Part shown: one piece after another, positions 38,222-47,913 of the stretch
Layout: the number at the start of each line of letters is the position of its first letter
Numbering within the stretch: position 1 is the stretch's first letter
Source: Oryzisolibacter sp. LB2S
GTDB lineage: Bacteria > Pseudomonadota > Gammaproteobacteria > Burkholderiales > Burkholderiaceae_C
Direction: 5' to 3'
Assembly: GCF_040732315.1 (NCBI RefSeq)
Contig: NZ_CP160388.1
Location: forward strand, 2,880,494 to 2,944,493
DNA length: 64,000 nt
The notes under the pieces: generated by a model
Told to the model about the DNA's origin: nothing
The model's database searches: none
What the model saw: the letters and a program-made list of their open reading frames with translations, nothing else
Position numbers and translations under genes: made by a program

Positions 38222-39405
38222 GCATGCCGCGCTGGGCCTGGGTCACGCTGCTGGCGCTCGCCGGCTGCGCCGTGCCGCACACCCCACCGGCGCCGCCGGC
38301 CCCGGGCACCATGCCGGCGCCCGCGCTGCGCCTGATCGGCGTGGCCGAGATCCCTCCAGGCACGGAGTACGGCGGCACCACGCTGGGCGGACTCTCGGGC
38401 ATCGACTACGACGCAGGCCGCGACGAATACCTCGTCATCAGCGACGCGCGCCAGCCCCATGTCTACACCGCCCGCCTGAACTACGGCGCGCACGGCCTGG
38501 CCACGCCGCAGTTCACCGGCGTGCACGCGCTGCTGCACACGAGCGGCCAGCCGTTTGCGCCCTGGTGGCGCCCGCGCGCCGACATGGACCGCCCCGACGC
38601 CGAGGCCGTGCGCTGGCTGCCCGGCGCCCAGGGCTTTCTGTGGACCAGCGAGGGCGACTTTGGCCACAACCTTGGCCGCAACTTCGGCCCGCAGCTGCGC
38701 CAGGCCCGCGCCGACGCCAGCCCCGTGCGCGCCCTGCCCCTGCCCGAGAGCTTCACGCCCGCGCGCAAGACCGGCCCACGCGGCAACGGCACGCTCGAGG
38801 GCCTGGCCCTGTCCCCCGACGGCCAGAGCGCCTGGCTGGCCATGGAGCTGCCCTGGAAGCAGGACGGCGACCGGGCCACGCCCACGAGCGCCGGCGCGCC
38901 CGTGCGCATCACGCAGATCGACATCGCGAGCGGCCGGGCCCTGCGCCAGATCGCCTACGCGCCCGACCCCGTGCCGCGCACGCGCCGCCTGCCCGGCCCG
39001 CAGATCAACGGCGTGAGCGAAATCCTGGCCGACGGGCCCGACCACCTGCTTGTGCTCGAGCGCGACTACAGCGCCGGCGCGGGCTTTGGCGCGCGCCTGT
39101 ACCGCATAGACACGCGCGCGGCCAGCGACACCCTGACCCTGCCCACCCTCACGCCCGGCAACCACCGCCCCGCGCCCAAGACCCTGGTGGCCGACCTCGC
39201 AAAGCTCGGCCTCACGCCCGACAACATCGAGGGCATGACCTGGGGCGCGCCGCTCAAGGAGGGCGCCCAGGGCAGCGGCTGCGTACTGGTGTTCGTGAGC
39301 GACGACAACTTCAACCCCGCCCAGGTCACACAGTTCATCGCCGCCGAATACCTGCCCCCGCGCGCCGGGCATGGGCGCTGCGGTACAAACGGCGCGCCGC
39401 CATGA
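38218..39405 (+). CDS. lipoprotein of the phytase-like esterase family
   Basis: A 395-residue exported protein with a lipoprotein signal ([10 protein letters not shown], Cys near residue 20) and a beta-propeller-like domain of the 'esterase-like activity of phytase' family. Conserved patterns include [29 protein letters not shown] and NIEGMTWG. Substrate unknown; members are often secreted or outer-membrane attached. GTG at 38218 overlaps the radC stop; ATG two codons later is equally possible. It is coupled to the Smr gene by an ATGA overlap. Confidence 0.8.
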   Translation: MSMPRWAWVTLLALAGCAVPHTPPAPPAPGTMPAPALRLIGVAEIPPGTEYGGTTLGGLSGIDYDAGRDEYLVISDARQPHVYTARLNYGAHGLATPQFTGVHALLHTSGQPFAPWWRPRADMDRPDAEAVRWLPGAQGFLWTSEGDFGHNLGRNFGPQLRQARADASPVRALPLPESFTPARKTGPRGNGTLEGLALSPDGQSAWLAMELPWKQDGDRATPTSAGAPVRITQIDIASGRALRQIAYAPDPVPRTRRLPGPQINGVSEILADGPDHLLVLERDYSAGAGFGARLYRIDTRAASDTLTLPTLTPGNHRPAPKTLVADLAKLGLTPDNIEGMTWGAPLKEGAQGSGCVLVFVSDDNFNPAQVTQFIAAEYLPPRAGHGRCGTNGAPP

Positions 39406-40067
39406 ACGCGCCCCTCACCGCCCGATCCTTCGCCGAACTCAAGCCCCTGCGCCGCGCCCTGCAGGAGGCCGCCGCCCAGGCCGCCGAACGCGAGCGCCAG
39501 CGGCAGGAGGCCGAACGCCGCGCGCGCGCCGAGCGCCATCTGTTTGCCGACGCCGTGGGCGCCGTGCTGCCGCTCAAGGGCCAGGCCGAACGCCACTGGC
39601 ACCAGCCCAGGCCGCCCGAGCCCCAGCCCGTGCAGCGCGCGCTCGACGAGCAAAGCGTGCTGCGCGAATCGCTGAGCGACGACTTCGACGTGAGCACGCT
39701 GCTCGACGTGGACGATCAGCTGAGTTTTCGCCGCCCCGGCATGGGCCTGGACGTCACGCGCCGCCTGCGCGCCGGCCACTGGAGCATCCAGCGCCAGCTG
39801 GACCTGCACGGCCTGCGCCGCGACGAGGCGCGCGAGGCCCTGGGCGAATTCATCCGGCTGGCGCACCGCACGGGCCTGCGCTGCGTGCGCATCGTGCACG
39901 GCAAGGGCCTGGGCTCGCCGGGCAGAACCCCCGTGCTCAAGGGCCGCGTACAGGCCTGGCTGGTGCAGAAAAAGGAGGTGCTGGCCTTCGTCCAGGCCCG
40001 CGCGGCCGACGGCGGCGCGGGCGCGCTGGTGGTACTGCTGGCGCCGGGGCGACGGCTGGGTGGCTGA
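39402..40067 (+). CDS. Smr-domain protein
   Basis: A 221-residue protein with an N-terminal Arg/Glu-rich helical region (about 15-50), a middle segment with LSDDFDVSTLLDVDDQLSF in pattern, and a C-terminal Smr (MutS2-like) domain. The Smr motifs LDLHG and IVHGKGLGSPGRTPVLK are clear. Smr domains can cut branched DNA or act on ribosomes and mRNA (SmrB-like). The start ATG overlaps the previous stop (ATGA). The longer same-frame reading upstream runs over the phytase-like gene and is not used. Confidence 0.9.
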   Translation: MNAPLTARSFAELKPLRRALQEAAAQAAERERQRQEAERRARAERHLFADAVGAVLPLKGQAERHWHQPRPPEPQPVQRALDEQSVLRESLSDDFDVSTLLDVDDQLSFRRPGMGLDVTRRLRAGHWSIQRQLDLHGLRRDEAREALGEFIRLAHRTGLRCVRIVHGKGLGSPGRTPVLKGRVQAWLVQKKEVLAFVQARAADGGAGALVVLLAPGRRLGG

Positions 40068-40080
40068 TACGCTTCAAGAG

Positions 40081-40131
40081 AAACCGGGCTCCAGCGCCCG
40101 TCCATCAAACGCTAGCAGCTATATTTTTTGA
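40081..40131 (+). repeat. dispersed hairpin repeat, copy 5 (overlaps a gene's 3' end)
   Basis: Reads AAACCGGGCTCCAGCGCC, then CATCAAACGCTAGCAGCTAT. It covers the stop codon of the MFS gene on the minus strand, and the last eight or so residues (SKNIAASV) are encoded by it. Confidence 0.75.
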
Positions 40132-41352
40132 ATCTGCATCCAGGCGAAAGCTCGGCGCCCAGACCACAAAGGTGAACGCGCACCACAGGCTGGCGAGCAC
40201 GCCCACGGCGCCGCCCGCCCAGCCCACCTGGGCCAGGCCCGCGTGGGCGATGACCTGGCTGCCCAGCAGCGCGCCCGCGCCAATGCCGACGTTGAAAATG
40301 CCCGAGAACAGCGCCATGGCCACATCGGTCGCGTCATGCGCCAGGCGCAGCACCTTGGACTGCATGGAGAGCACAAAGCAGATCAGCGCCACGCCCCAGA
40401 CCGCGGCCAGCGCATACAGCGCCCACATATGGTGCGCCATCGGCCCGAGCAGCAGCAGGCAGGCGCTGAGCACGACAATGGCCGTGAGCAGAAAGCCGCG
40501 CGCAAAGCGCAGCCCGAGCCAGCCAAACAGCAGGCTGCCCAGGAACCCCGCGCCGCCAAACAGCAGCAGCACCGTGGTGGTCACGCCCGGGCCATGGCCC
40601 GCGACCTGCTGCACAAAGGGCTCGATATAGCTGTAGGTGGTGAACTGCCCCGTGACCAGCAGCACCGTGAGCAGATACAGCGCCACCAGCGCCGGCCGGC
40701 GCGCGAGCAGCGGCAGGCTGCGCACCGAGCCCACGTTTTCGCTCGGCAGGCGCGGCAGCAGCACGCGCAGGCCCAGCATGACGAGCAGCGCCAGCGCACC
40801 GATGAGCGCAAAGCTCACGCGCCAGCCCAGCGCCTGGCCCACGACGCGCCCGAGCGGAATGCCCAGCACCATGGCCACCGACGTGCCCGTGGCCAGCAGC
40901 CCCAGCGCCTGGGCGCGCCGCCCCGGCGGCGCCACGCGCACCGCGAGCGACGCCGTGATCGACCAGAACACCGCATGCGACAGCGCCACGCCCGTGCGCG
41001 CCGCCACGAGCGAGGCGAAGTTCCACGCGAACGCGGTCAGCACATGGCTTGCGATGAACAGGCCGAACACCGCGAGCAGCAGCCGGCGGCGCTCTATGTG
41101 GCGCGTGAGCAGCATGCAGGGCAGGGACGCCAGCGCCACGATCCAGGCGTAGATGGTCAGCATCAGCCCGACCTGCCCGGCGGGCATGCCAAGGCTCGCG
41201 CCGATGTCGCTGAGCAGGCCCACGGGCACGAACTCGCTGGTGTTGAAGATGAAGGCGCCCATGGCCAGGGCCAGCACGGCCAGCCATTGCTGCAGCGGGC
41301 TGCGGGCGGCCGCGGCCGATGGGGCGGCGGCAAGAGTGGAAACGGCAGACAT
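40105..41352 (-). CDS. MFS exporter, sugar-efflux (SotB/YdeA) type
   Basis: A 415-residue major facilitator with twelve hydrophobic helices. The N-terminal segment [16 protein letters not shown] and the loop [10 protein letters not shown] fit the DHA1/SotB subgroup that exports sugars or drugs. The C-terminal residues SKNIAASV come from the dispersed repeat. The substrate cannot be predicted. Standalone gene; convergent with the Smr gene. Confidence 0.85.
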   Translation of the reverse strand: MSAVSTLAAAPSAAAARSPLQQWLAVLALAMGAFIFNTSEFVPVGLLSDIGASLGMPAGQVGLMLTIYAWIVALASLPCMLLTRHIERRRLLLAVFGLFIASHVLTAFAWNFASLVAARTGVALSHAVFWSITASLAVRVAPPGRRAQALGLLATGTSVAMVLGIPLGRVVGQALGWRVSFALIGALALLVMLGLRVLLPRLPSENVGSVRSLPLLARRPALVALYLLTVLLVTGQFTTYSYIEPFVQQVAGHGPGVTTTVLLLFGGAGFLGSLLFGWLGLRFARGFLLTAIVVLSACLLLLGPMAHHMWALYALAAVWGVALICFVLSMQSKVLRLAHDATDVAMALFSGIFNVGIGAGALLGSQVIAHAGLAQVGWAGGAVGVLASLWCAFTFVVWAPSFRLDADSKNIAASV

Positions 41353-41395
41353 GCGATGAGAAAAAGAGGCGCCAGGTGCCAGGTGCCAAGGCCGC

Positions 41396-41500
41396 TGAAA
41401 AAAACGGCCCCGTCATCCCCGCGCAAGAACGTCATCCCGGACATCGATCCGGGACGGGGATCCACGGTACTGGCGTCGCGGTGGTTCAGGGATGCCGGGA
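41396..41500. repeat. GTCATCCC-type dispersed repeat segment
   Basis: This segment contains CCGTCATCCCCGCGCAAG, GTCATCCCGGACATCGATCC and GGGACGGGGATCCAC. It is a degenerate copy of the CGTCATCCCCGCG... family seen again at 44046-44133. It fills the gap between the MFS and haemoglobin genes. Confidence 0.6.
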
Positions 41501-41911
41501 TCAGCCCGCGCGGTTGCGCATCCAGTCGGCGGTGTTCATGAAGCTCTGGTTGAGCCGCGTGCGCAGCTCCTCGGGCACGCCGACCTCGCCCATGGCCTGG
41601 TCCATGCAGGTGACCCATTGGTCGCGCTCGAGGATGCCGATGGAAAACGGCATGTGGCGCGCGCGCAGGCGCGGGTGGCCGAAGCGCTCCTGGTAGTAGT
41701 CTGGCCCGCCGAGCCAGCCGCAGAGAAACCAGAACAGCTTGTTGCGCGCGTCATCGAGCGTGCTGCCATGCGTGGCGCGCAGCTCGGCGTAGCCGGGCTC
41801 GAGATCCATGAGGTCGTAGAAGCGGTCCACCAGCTGGCGCAGGGTGGCCTCGCCGCCTATCCACTCAAAGGGCGTGGCAACGGCGGCGGGCGACAGATCG
41901 GAATCGGACAT
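41501..41911 (-). CDS. group II truncated haemoglobin
   Basis: A 136-residue 2-over-2 globin. The proximal histidine is in RFGHPRLRARHMPFSI, and FEWIGGEATLRQLVDRFYDLM is the typical N-terminal helix B region. Group II (trHbO) members bind oxygen and may detoxify NO or peroxide. The start MSDSDLS is at 41911; TACAAT at 41924-41919 (minus) ends only seven bases before it with no ribosome site, so a leaderless start is likely. Nine upstream codons in frame are ignored. Confidence 0.85.
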   Translation of the reverse strand: MSDSDLSPAAVATPFEWIGGEATLRQLVDRFYDLMDLEPGYAELRATHGSTLDDARNKLFWFLCGWLGGPDYYQERFGHPRLRARHMPFSIGILERDQWVTCMDQAMGEVGVPEELRTRLNQSFMNTADWMRNRAG

Positions 41912-41953
41912 GGGCGCAATTGTAGAAACCCGGCCCATTTCCTGCCCGAGGGC

Positions 41954-42346
41954 TCAACGATGCCCCCGCGCCTCGAGCTTGGACTGGCAGGCGATGCAGC
42001 GCAGGGCCGAGGGCTGGGCCAGCAGGCGCGGCACGCCCACGCTCTTGCCGCAGTCCAGGCATTCGCCATAGCTGCCGTCGCCCATGCGCTCGAGGGCGGC
42101 GCGCACGGCGACGAGTTCGGCATGATCGCGCGCGGCCTCGGCGTCGCGCACCATGCTGGCGGCCATGCTGTTGGCCTGGTCGCGCGGGCTGCCGGGCTCC
42201 TCGGCGTCACCCTGGCTGGTGGCCTTGGCCACGTCCAGGGTGTCGCGCTGGACGGCGTCGAGTTGCTGCAGCAACTGCTCCTTGCGCTGCTCCAACTGGG
42301 CGCGCAGCTGCTGGCGTTGGGAGTCGGTCAGAGTGCTGGTAGTCAT
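41954..42346 (-). CDS. DksA/TraR-type zinc-finger protein
   Basis: A 130-residue protein with an N-terminal coiled coil (about 8-75) and a C4 zinc finger (CLDCG...CIACQ, about 95-120). DksA-like proteins bind the RNA polymerase secondary channel. It lacks the DxxDxA tip motif of true DksA at the expected coiled-coil turn, as far as can be seen, so it is probably a paralogue rather than DksA itself. Standalone, between the haemoglobin and kinase genes. Confidence 0.8.
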   Translation of the reverse strand: MTTSTLTDSQRQQLRAQLEQRKEQLLQQLDAVQRDTLDVAKATSQGDAEEPGSPRDQANSMAASMVRDAEAARDHAELVAVRAALERMGDGSYGECLDCGKSVGVPRLLAQPSALRCIACQSKLEARGHR

Positions 42347-42389
42347 GGATCCAGCATGCCACCGGCGGCGGCGCCCGTGTTGACGAGCA

Positions 42390-43967
42390 TCAAGTCCCCT
42401 GCCCCGTCATGGCCAACCAGCGCTGCCAGAGTGCGCCCGCGTCCCAGGGCTGGTCGGTGGCCAGGTCCATGACATGGGGCAGTTCCTCGGGCGCCAGCGG
42501 CTCGGCATGTTGCTGCTGGCGCGCGAGCACGGCAAGGTCGGCCTCCGACGGGTCGGTACCCGCCGCCAGGCGCCGCTGCACGCGCGCGCGCAGGCTGTCG
42601 GGCGCGGCGTGGCAGTGCAGGATGGCAAAGGGCAGGCCCAGGCCGCGCGCCAGCGCGTGGAATTGCTCGCGCTCGGCGCGGCGCAGAAAGGCCGCGTCCA
42701 CGATCACGGGCCAGCCCGCGAGCAGCACGGCCCGCGCCTGCTGCGCAAGGTGAGCAAAGGTGCGCCGCGAGGCCTCGGGCGTATAGATATCGAGGCCCTG
42801 GGCGGCCGAATCGGCGAGCGGCGCCAGGCCATAAAGGCGCTTGCGCTCCACGTCCGAGCGCAGGCGCACGGCGCCCTGCTCGAGCAGCCGCGCGGCCACG
42901 GTGGACTTGCCCGAGCCCGACAGCCCATGGGTGATGAGAAGGCGCGGCGCGGCAGGCGCGGCCAGGCGCTCGGCGCAGGCCAGGTAGTCCGGCCCCTTCA
43001 TTTCACCCCCTTGGGCCGCGCGCAGCCGCCCGGCCATGGCGCGCACCAGGGCGCGGTAGACCTCGTAGGGGCGCAGCACGGCCAGGCCCTCGTAGTCGCC
43101 GCCCGTGGCCAGATAGCCGTCGAGAAAGCGCCAGGCCAGGTCGCCGCGGCCATGGGCATGCAGGTCCATGGTGAAAAAACCCGCATCGGCCATGACGTCG
43201 ATCCAGCGCAATGCGGGGCTGAACTCCAGGCAGTCGAAGGCCGTGACAACGCCATCGACGCACACCACATTGCCCAGGTGCAGGTCGCCATGGCCCTCGC
43301 GCACCCGGCCCGCGGCGCGGCGCGCGGCCCAGTGGGCGGACAGCTGCGGCTGGCGCGCGTCGAACCATTGCCGCAGCGCGGCCAGGCGCGCGCGCTCGGC
43401 GGCGCCCAGCAGCGCGTCGAGCTGATCGAACACCGCGCCTATCGCCTGGCCCACCTGCGCGGCGCTGCCCCAGTCGCCGCCCGGGCCATCTGCGGGCGCC
43501 ACGGGCGCCTCGGCATGAAAGCGCGCCAGGCGCTCGGCAAACGCGTCCAGCGCCTCGGGCGCCAGGCGGCCGGCGCTCACCAGGGTGTCGAGCTCGCTGC
43601 CCGCGGGAAAGCGCCGCATGCGCAGCACCCAGTCGATGGCCTCGCCCTCATCACCCTCATCACCAGCCTGACCCAGGCGCGGCCCCTGCGCGCCACCGAG
43701 CACGGGCAGCATGTCCAGGTAGAGCGCGGGCGCCAGGCGCTGGTTCAGGCGCAGCTCCTCGGCGCAGAAATGCCGGCGCGCGGCCAGCGTGGAGAAGTCG
43801 GCAAACGGCAGGCAGAGCGGTTTTTTCAGTTTGTAGGCATGACGGGGCGTGAGCAGCAGGTGCGACAAATGCGTCTGCAGATGCTGCACGGGCCCGCCCT
43901 CGGCCTGCTGCAGGGCCTCGGCCAGGGCCGTGGCCAGGTCGTTGCCGGCACTTAGTTCATCAGTCAA
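42390..43967 (-). CDS. bifunctional APH-fold / P-loop kinase-like protein
   Basis: A 525-residue two-part protein. The N-terminal half (about 1-330) has an aminoglycoside-phosphotransferase fold with REGHGDLHLGNVV and DCLEFSP. The C-terminal half (about 340-520) is a P-loop kinase with GLSGSGKSTVA and a later VIVDAAFLRRAER. Such fusions are widespread but their substrate is unknown. The start is TTG at 43967, preceded by TGGAG contributed by a dispersed repeat copy. There is no better ATG in frame. Confidence 0.8.
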   Translation of the reverse strand: MTDELSAGNDLATALAEALQQAEGGPVQHLQTHLSHLLLTPRHAYKLKKPLCLPFADFSTLAARRHFCAEELRLNQRLAPALYLDMLPVLGGAQGPRLGQAGDEGDEGEAIDWVLRMRRFPAGSELDTLVSAGRLAPEALDAFAERLARFHAEAPVAPADGPGGDWGSAAQVGQAIGAVFDQLDALLGAAERARLAALRQWFDARQPQLSAHWAARRAAGRVREGHGDLHLGNVVCVDGVVTAFDCLEFSPALRWIDVMADAGFFTMDLHAHGRGDLAWRFLDGYLATGGDYEGLAVLRPYEVYRALVRAMAGRLRAAQGGEMKGPDYLACAERLAAPAAPRLLITHGLSGSGKSTVAARLLEQGAVRLRSDVERKRLYGLAPLADSAAQGLDIYTPEASRRTFAHLAQQARAVLLAGWPVIVDAAFLRRAEREQFHALARGLGLPFAILHCHAAPDSLRARVQRRLAAGTDPSEADLAVLARQQQHAEPLAPEELPHVMDLATDQPWDAGALWQRWLAMTGQGT

Positions 43968-44017
43968 ATCAGGCTCCAGCGCCCTACCAACAAGCGGTAG
44001 AAGCTATCAATTTCAAA
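43966..44017 (+). repeat. dispersed hairpin repeat, copy 6 (supplies a ribosome site)
   Basis: Reads AAATCAGGCTCCAGCGCC, then CAAGCGGTAGAAGCTATCA. Read on the minus strand, its GGAG lies six bases before the TTG start of the kinase-like gene. The stem is altered to CTACC...GGTAG, a compensated change that keeps base pairing. Confidence 0.75.
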
Positions 44018-44045
44018 GTGCACCCGTACGGATGCGCCCAGTCCC

Positions 44046-44133
44046 GTCATCCCCGCGCAGGTGGGGATCCACGACAGTGACGAAACAAGGCTTTGCGTGA
44101 CACTTGGATCCCCGCCTGCGCGGGGATGACGGC
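44046..44133. repeat. inverted pair of GTCATCCCC-type palindromic repeats
   Basis: CGTCATCCCCGCGCAGG...GGATCCA at 44047-44073 and its near-complement TGGATCC...GCGCGGGGATGACG at 44107-44132 face each other across about 33 bases. Each unit also has internal symmetry. The pair could form a long cruciform or act as a terminator between the 75-residue protein gene and the kinase-like gene. Confidence 0.7.
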
Positions 44134-44186
44134 GGGCCTTGCAGGCCTTGCGCGCAGTCAACGGCCAGCGTTGCCTGGACCCTTTT

Positions 44187-44414
44187 CTACGCTGGACGGC
44201 GCTGCAGCGACTCGTCCCATGCCGGGTTGGGCTGGCCCTGGCCCGCGTACTGCTGGTTGCGCGAGTTCGAGCGCCAGACGCCGCCGCCAAAGCCCGGCGT
44301 AGGCTCGGTGCGGTACCAGAACCAGCGTCCGTCCTGATCCTGGGCGAGCCAGTCCCAGCCCTCGGGGGCCTGGGCCCAGTCGGGCGGGCCGTCCAGCCGG
44401 TCATGTGTCTGCAT
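44187..44414 (-). CDS. conserved small hypothetical protein (Trp/Gly-rich)
   Basis: A 75-residue soluble protein, rich in Trp, Gly and Gln: WAQAPEGWDWLAQDQDGRW, then WYRTEPTPGFGGGVW. No signal, helix or known domain. It starts at 44414, behind GGAGGAGCC, 14 bases after the FtsX-type permease stops, so the pair is probably cotranscribed. The function is unknown. Confidence 0.65.
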   Translation of the reverse strand: MQTHDRLDGPPDWAQAPEGWDWLAQDQDGRWFWYRTEPTPGFGGGVWRSNSRNQQYAGQGQPNPAWDESLQRRPA

Positions 44415-44428
44415 GGAGGCTCCTCCCC

Positions 44429-46963
44429 TCAATCCTGCGCGGCGCTGCGCAGGGTCTGCACCACGGGGCGGCGCAGCACCTCGCGCAGCCCCCACCAGCC
44501 GGCGGCCAGCGCCAGCAGCGCGCCCGCCAGGCTGCCCGCGAGCGGCACCCACGGCCGCGCGGTCCAGCTGAAGTCGAACACGTAGCGCGCCAGCGCCCAG
44601 CCCACGGCCACGGCCACGCAGCTCGCGAGCAGGCCCGCGAGCAGGCCCACGCCCGCGAGCTCGGCGCGCTGCACCTGGCGCAGCAGGCTGGCGCGCGCGC
44701 CCACGGCGCGCATGATGGCGAACTCGCGCGCGCGCTCCTCGCGCGTGGCGGTGACGGCGGCAAACAGCACGACCAGGCCCGCGGCCAGGGTGAAGGCAAA
44801 CAGAAACTCCACCGCGCGTATCACCTGGCCCAGCACGCCCTGCACCTGGGCCAGCGTGGCGCTCATGTCCACGTTGGTCACGTTCGGAAAGGCGCGCACC
44901 AGGGCGTTGTCGAAGCCCGGGAGGTCTGGCGCGCGGTAGGCGGCCAGGTAGGTCATGGGCACGTCGGCCATGTGCGAGACGGGGTACATGACGAAGAAGT
45001 TGGCGCGCATGGAGCTCCAGTCCACATGGCGCAGGCTGGTGATGCGCACCTCGCTGGGCATGCCGCCGATATCAAAGCGCAGCCGGTCGCCGAGCGTGAG
45101 GCCCAGGGTCTTGGCAATGCCCTCCTCCACGCTCACGGCGCCGGCCTCCTCGGGCGTCCAGCGCCCGGCCGAGATGCTGTTGTGCGTGGGCGGCCGGCCG
45201 GCGTTGGAGAGGTTGAACTCGCGGTCCACCAGGCCCTTGGCGCGGTCGTCGGGGTAGTCCTCCAGGCGCACGGGGCGGTCGTTGATGGCCACGAGACGCC
45301 CGCGGAACATGGGGTACCAGTCGTACTGCGCGACGCCCGCCTCGCGCAGCCGCGCGCGAAAGTCCTCGGCCTGGTCCGGCATGATGTTGATCACGAAGCG
45401 GTTGGGCGCATGGGCCGGCGTGGCGTTCTGCCAGCTCGCAATGAGGTCGGTGCGCAGCAGCACCAGCAGCACCAGTGCCAGCAGGCCCACGGCCAGGCTC
45501 GCCACCTGCACCACGGCATAGGCCGGGCGCGCGGCGATCTGGCGCGTGGCCAGCACCAGCCAGCGCGGTGCGGTGGTCTCGCTCACGACCCGGCGCAGCA
45601 GCCGCACGGACAGCCAGGCCAGGCCGGCAAACAGTAGCACGGCCGCGGCAAAGCCGCCCACGGCGATGGCGCCGAGCTTCCAGTCGCGGCTGATGACGAG
45701 CAGCAGCGCGGCAAAACCCGCCAGCCCCAGGCCGAGCACGGCCAGCGACGCGGGGCGCACGGCGCCCAGATCGCGGCGCATGACGCGCAGCGGCGGCACG
45801 CGCGCGAGTTGCAGCACGGGCGGCAGGCCAAAGGCGCACATCAGTGTGAGACCCACGCCCACGCCGAGCAGCACGGGCCAGGGGCCGGCCGCGGGAAGGG
45901 CCGACGCCACCAGGCCCGCGAGCAGCAGCACAAAGCCATGGTGCACGGCATAGCCCAGCAGCACGCCCAGGGCGCTGGCGCACAGGCCGACGAGCAGAAA
46001 CTCCAGCACATAGGCGCCGGCGATGCGGCGCTGGCTCTGGCCGAGCACGCGCAATAGCGCGGCCGTGTCCAGATGGTCGTTGGCAAAGCCGCGCGCGGCC
46101 AGGGCCACGGCCACGGCCGAGAGCAGCGCGGCCAGCAGCGCCACGAGGTTGAGGAATTTCTGCGCGCGGTCCAGCGTCTGGCGCATCTCGGGGCGGCCGC
46201 TGTCGAGCGACTCCACGCGCACGCCGCGCATGCCCGGGCCGGCGATGGCCTCGTCCATCCAGGCGGCAAAGCGCGCCACGGCATCGGGCGCGCCGGCCAC
46301 GGCGAAGCGGTAGGCGATGCGGCTTGCGGGCTGGACCAGGCCGGTGGCAGGCAGGTCGAGCGCGTTGATCATGACGCGCGGGGCAAAGCTCATGAAGCCC
46401 GCGCCACGGTCGGGCTCGAGCGTGATGATGCGCGCAATGCGCAGCTCGGCGTCGCCCAGCAGGAGCGCGTCGCCCAGGCCGAGCGACAGCGCGTTCAGCA
46501 GCGGCGCGTCCACCCAGACCTCGCCGCGCGCGGGGATGTCGTGTGTGGGGCCGCCGGGGCGCTCGGCGTCGGCCGTCACCTGCAGGCGCCCGCGCAGCGG
46601 GTAGCCCGGCTCCACGCTCTTGAGCGCGACCAGGCGACTCGCGCCGCCCTGGGCGTCGCCGGCGCGCGCCATGGTGGGAAAGCCCAGCGTGCTCACCGTC
46701 TCAAGGCCCAGGGCGCGCGCGCGCTCGACGACGGCCGCAGGCGTGGGGTTGTCGCTGGCCACCACCATGTCGCCGCCCAGCAGTTGCAGCGCGTCGCGCT
46801 CGAGGCCGCCGCGCAGCCGGTCGGCAAAGAAGCCGACCGAGGTGAGCGCGGCCACGGCGAGCAGCACGGCCACCATGAGCAGGCGCAGCTCGCCCGCGCG
46901 CAGGTCGCGCCACAGCGTGCGCCAACCCAGCGCCCATACCGATGTTTGGAGTGTTTTTGGCAT
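44429..46963 (-). CDS. FtsX-family ABC permease (YbbP type)
   Basis: An 844-residue inner-membrane protein with ten or so helices in two FtsX-like groups (about 22-45 plus 250-430, and 470-510 plus 720-840) and large periplasmic loops between them. YbbP-type permeases normally work with a YbbA ATPase and sometimes the TesA esterase; no ATPase gene is adjacent here. The start MPKTLQTSVW at 46963 follows AAGGG six bases upstream, within a copy of the dispersed repeat. In-frame ATGs further upstream are weaker. Confidence 0.8.
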   Translation of the reverse strand: MPKTLQTSVWALGWRTLWRDLRAGELRLLMVAVLLAVAALTSVGFFADRLRGGLERDALQLLGGDMVVASDNPTPAAVVERARALGLETVSTLGFPTMARAGDAQGGASRLVALKSVEPGYPLRGRLQVTADAERPGGPTHDIPARGEVWVDAPLLNALSLGLGDALLLGDAELRIARIITLEPDRGAGFMSFAPRVMINALDLPATGLVQPASRIAYRFAVAGAPDAVARFAAWMDEAIAGPGMRGVRVESLDSGRPEMRQTLDRAQKFLNLVALLAALLSAVAVALAARGFANDHLDTAALLRVLGQSQRRIAGAYVLEFLLVGLCASALGVLLGYAVHHGFVLLLAGLVASALPAAGPWPVLLGVGVGLTLMCAFGLPPVLQLARVPPLRVMRRDLGAVRPASLAVLGLGLAGFAALLLVISRDWKLGAIAVGGFAAAVLLFAGLAWLSVRLLRRVVSETTAPRWLVLATRQIAARPAYAVVQVASLAVGLLALVLLVLLRTDLIASWQNATPAHAPNRFVINIMPDQAEDFRARLREAGVAQYDWYPMFRGRLVAINDRPVRLEDYPDDRAKGLVDREFNLSNAGRPPTHNSISAGRWTPEEAGAVSVEEGIAKTLGLTLGDRLRFDIGGMPSEVRITSLRHVDWSSMRANFFVMYPVSHMADVPMTYLAAYRAPDLPGFDNALVRAFPNVTNVDMSATLAQVQGVLGQVIRAVEFLFAFTLAAGLVVLFAAVTATREERAREFAIMRAVGARASLLRQVQRAELAGVGLLAGLLASCVAVAVGWALARYVFDFSWTARPWVPLAGSLAGALLALAAGWWGLREVLRRPVVQTLRSAAQD

Positions 46964-46966
46964 TTG

Positions 46967-47004
46967 ACCCTTGTCCATCAAGCGCAAACAGCTATCAACA
47001 AAAC
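46967..47004 (+). repeat. dispersed hairpin repeat, copy 7 (5'-truncated)
   Basis: Only the right half is clear: CTTGTCCATCAAGCGC, then AAACAGCTATCAACAAAAC. On the minus strand it provides AAGGG just before the FtsX-permease ATG. It lies between that gene and fdhD. Confidence 0.7.
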
Positions 47005-47011
47005 AGCACTA

Positions 47012-47866
47012 TCAAACATAGCGCAAGGCGCTCGGGGGGCGGCACAGGCCCCACAGCTGCATGCCCGCCTCGCGCGCGAGCTGCAGCGCGAGCGAGGTGG
47101 GCGCGGAGATCGTGGCAAAGGCCGGCACGCCCATGCGCGCGCATTTGCGCACCAGCTCGTAGCTGGTGCGGCTGGTCATGACGACAAAGCCCGGCTCTCC
47201 CAGCCGGCCCGTGAGCGCCAGGCGCCCGAACAGCTTGTCGAGCGCGTTGTGCCGGCCCACGTCCTCGAGCACGTCGACGAGCTCCCCATCGGGCCGGGCC
47301 CAGCCCGCGGCATGGACCGAGCCCGCGCGCGCGTTGAGCAGCTGGCGCGCGCCCAGCGCCTCGAAGGGACGCAATACGGTGGCGGCGCCGAGGCCCTCGC
47401 GCCAGACGGGCGCGGCCAGGGGCGCGGGGTGCAGGTCCAGCGCCTGCAGGCTTTCGATGCCGCAGACGCCGCAGCCCGTGCGGCCGGCCAGCACGCGGCG
47501 GCGCTCCTTCAGGCGCGCAAACTGGCGCGGCGCAATCTCCATGTGCACGCTGCAGCTCGCGTCGGGCGTGCCCACGCCGTGGGTCTGCACCTCGACATCG
47601 CGGCAGTCCTCGGGCCGCTCGACCACGCCCTCGCTGAGCGCGAAGCCCACGGCAAACTCGGCCAGATCCTGCGGCGTGGCCATCATCACGGCGTGCGAGA
47701 TGCCGTTGAAGACCAGGGCCACGGGCACCTCGGCCGCCACCTCCACCGCCTGCATGCTCTGCGCAAACGCACCGCTGCCACCGCACCATTGGCCGGCCCA
47801 CAGGGGACTCAGGGGCGCAAGCGGCGGCGTGGTTTCGGCGGTCTCGGACAGGTCGTGCATCGGCAT
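47012..47866 (-). CDS. fdhD: formate dehydrogenase accessory sulfurtransferase FdhD
   Basis: A 284-residue protein that passes sulfur from IscS to the molybdenum cofactor of formate dehydrogenases. The active-site pair is in GRTGCGVCGIES (CxxC near 120), and TMISAPTSLALQLA-type and VMTSRTSYELV segments near the C terminus are typical of FdhD. It is divergent from fdnG across 250 bases. The start MPMHDL is at 47866; MHDL is an alternative. Confidence 0.9.
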   Translation of the reverse strand: MPMHDLSETAETTPPLAPLSPLWAGQWCGGSGAFAQSMQAVEVAAEVPVALVFNGISHAVMMATPQDLAEFAVGFALSEGVVERPEDCRDVEVQTHGVGTPDASCSVHMEIAPRQFARLKERRRVLAGRTGCGVCGIESLQALDLHPAPLAAPVWREGLGAATVLRPFEALGARQLLNARAGSVHAAGWARPDGELVDVLEDVGRHNALDKLFGRLALTGRLGEPGFVVMTSRTSYELVRKCARMGVPAFATISAPTSLALQLAREAGMQLWGLCRPPSALRYV

Positions 47867-47913
47867 GCGCGCACCATACCAGCGACGTCCATTCCTACGG
47901 GCGCAGTTGCGTT

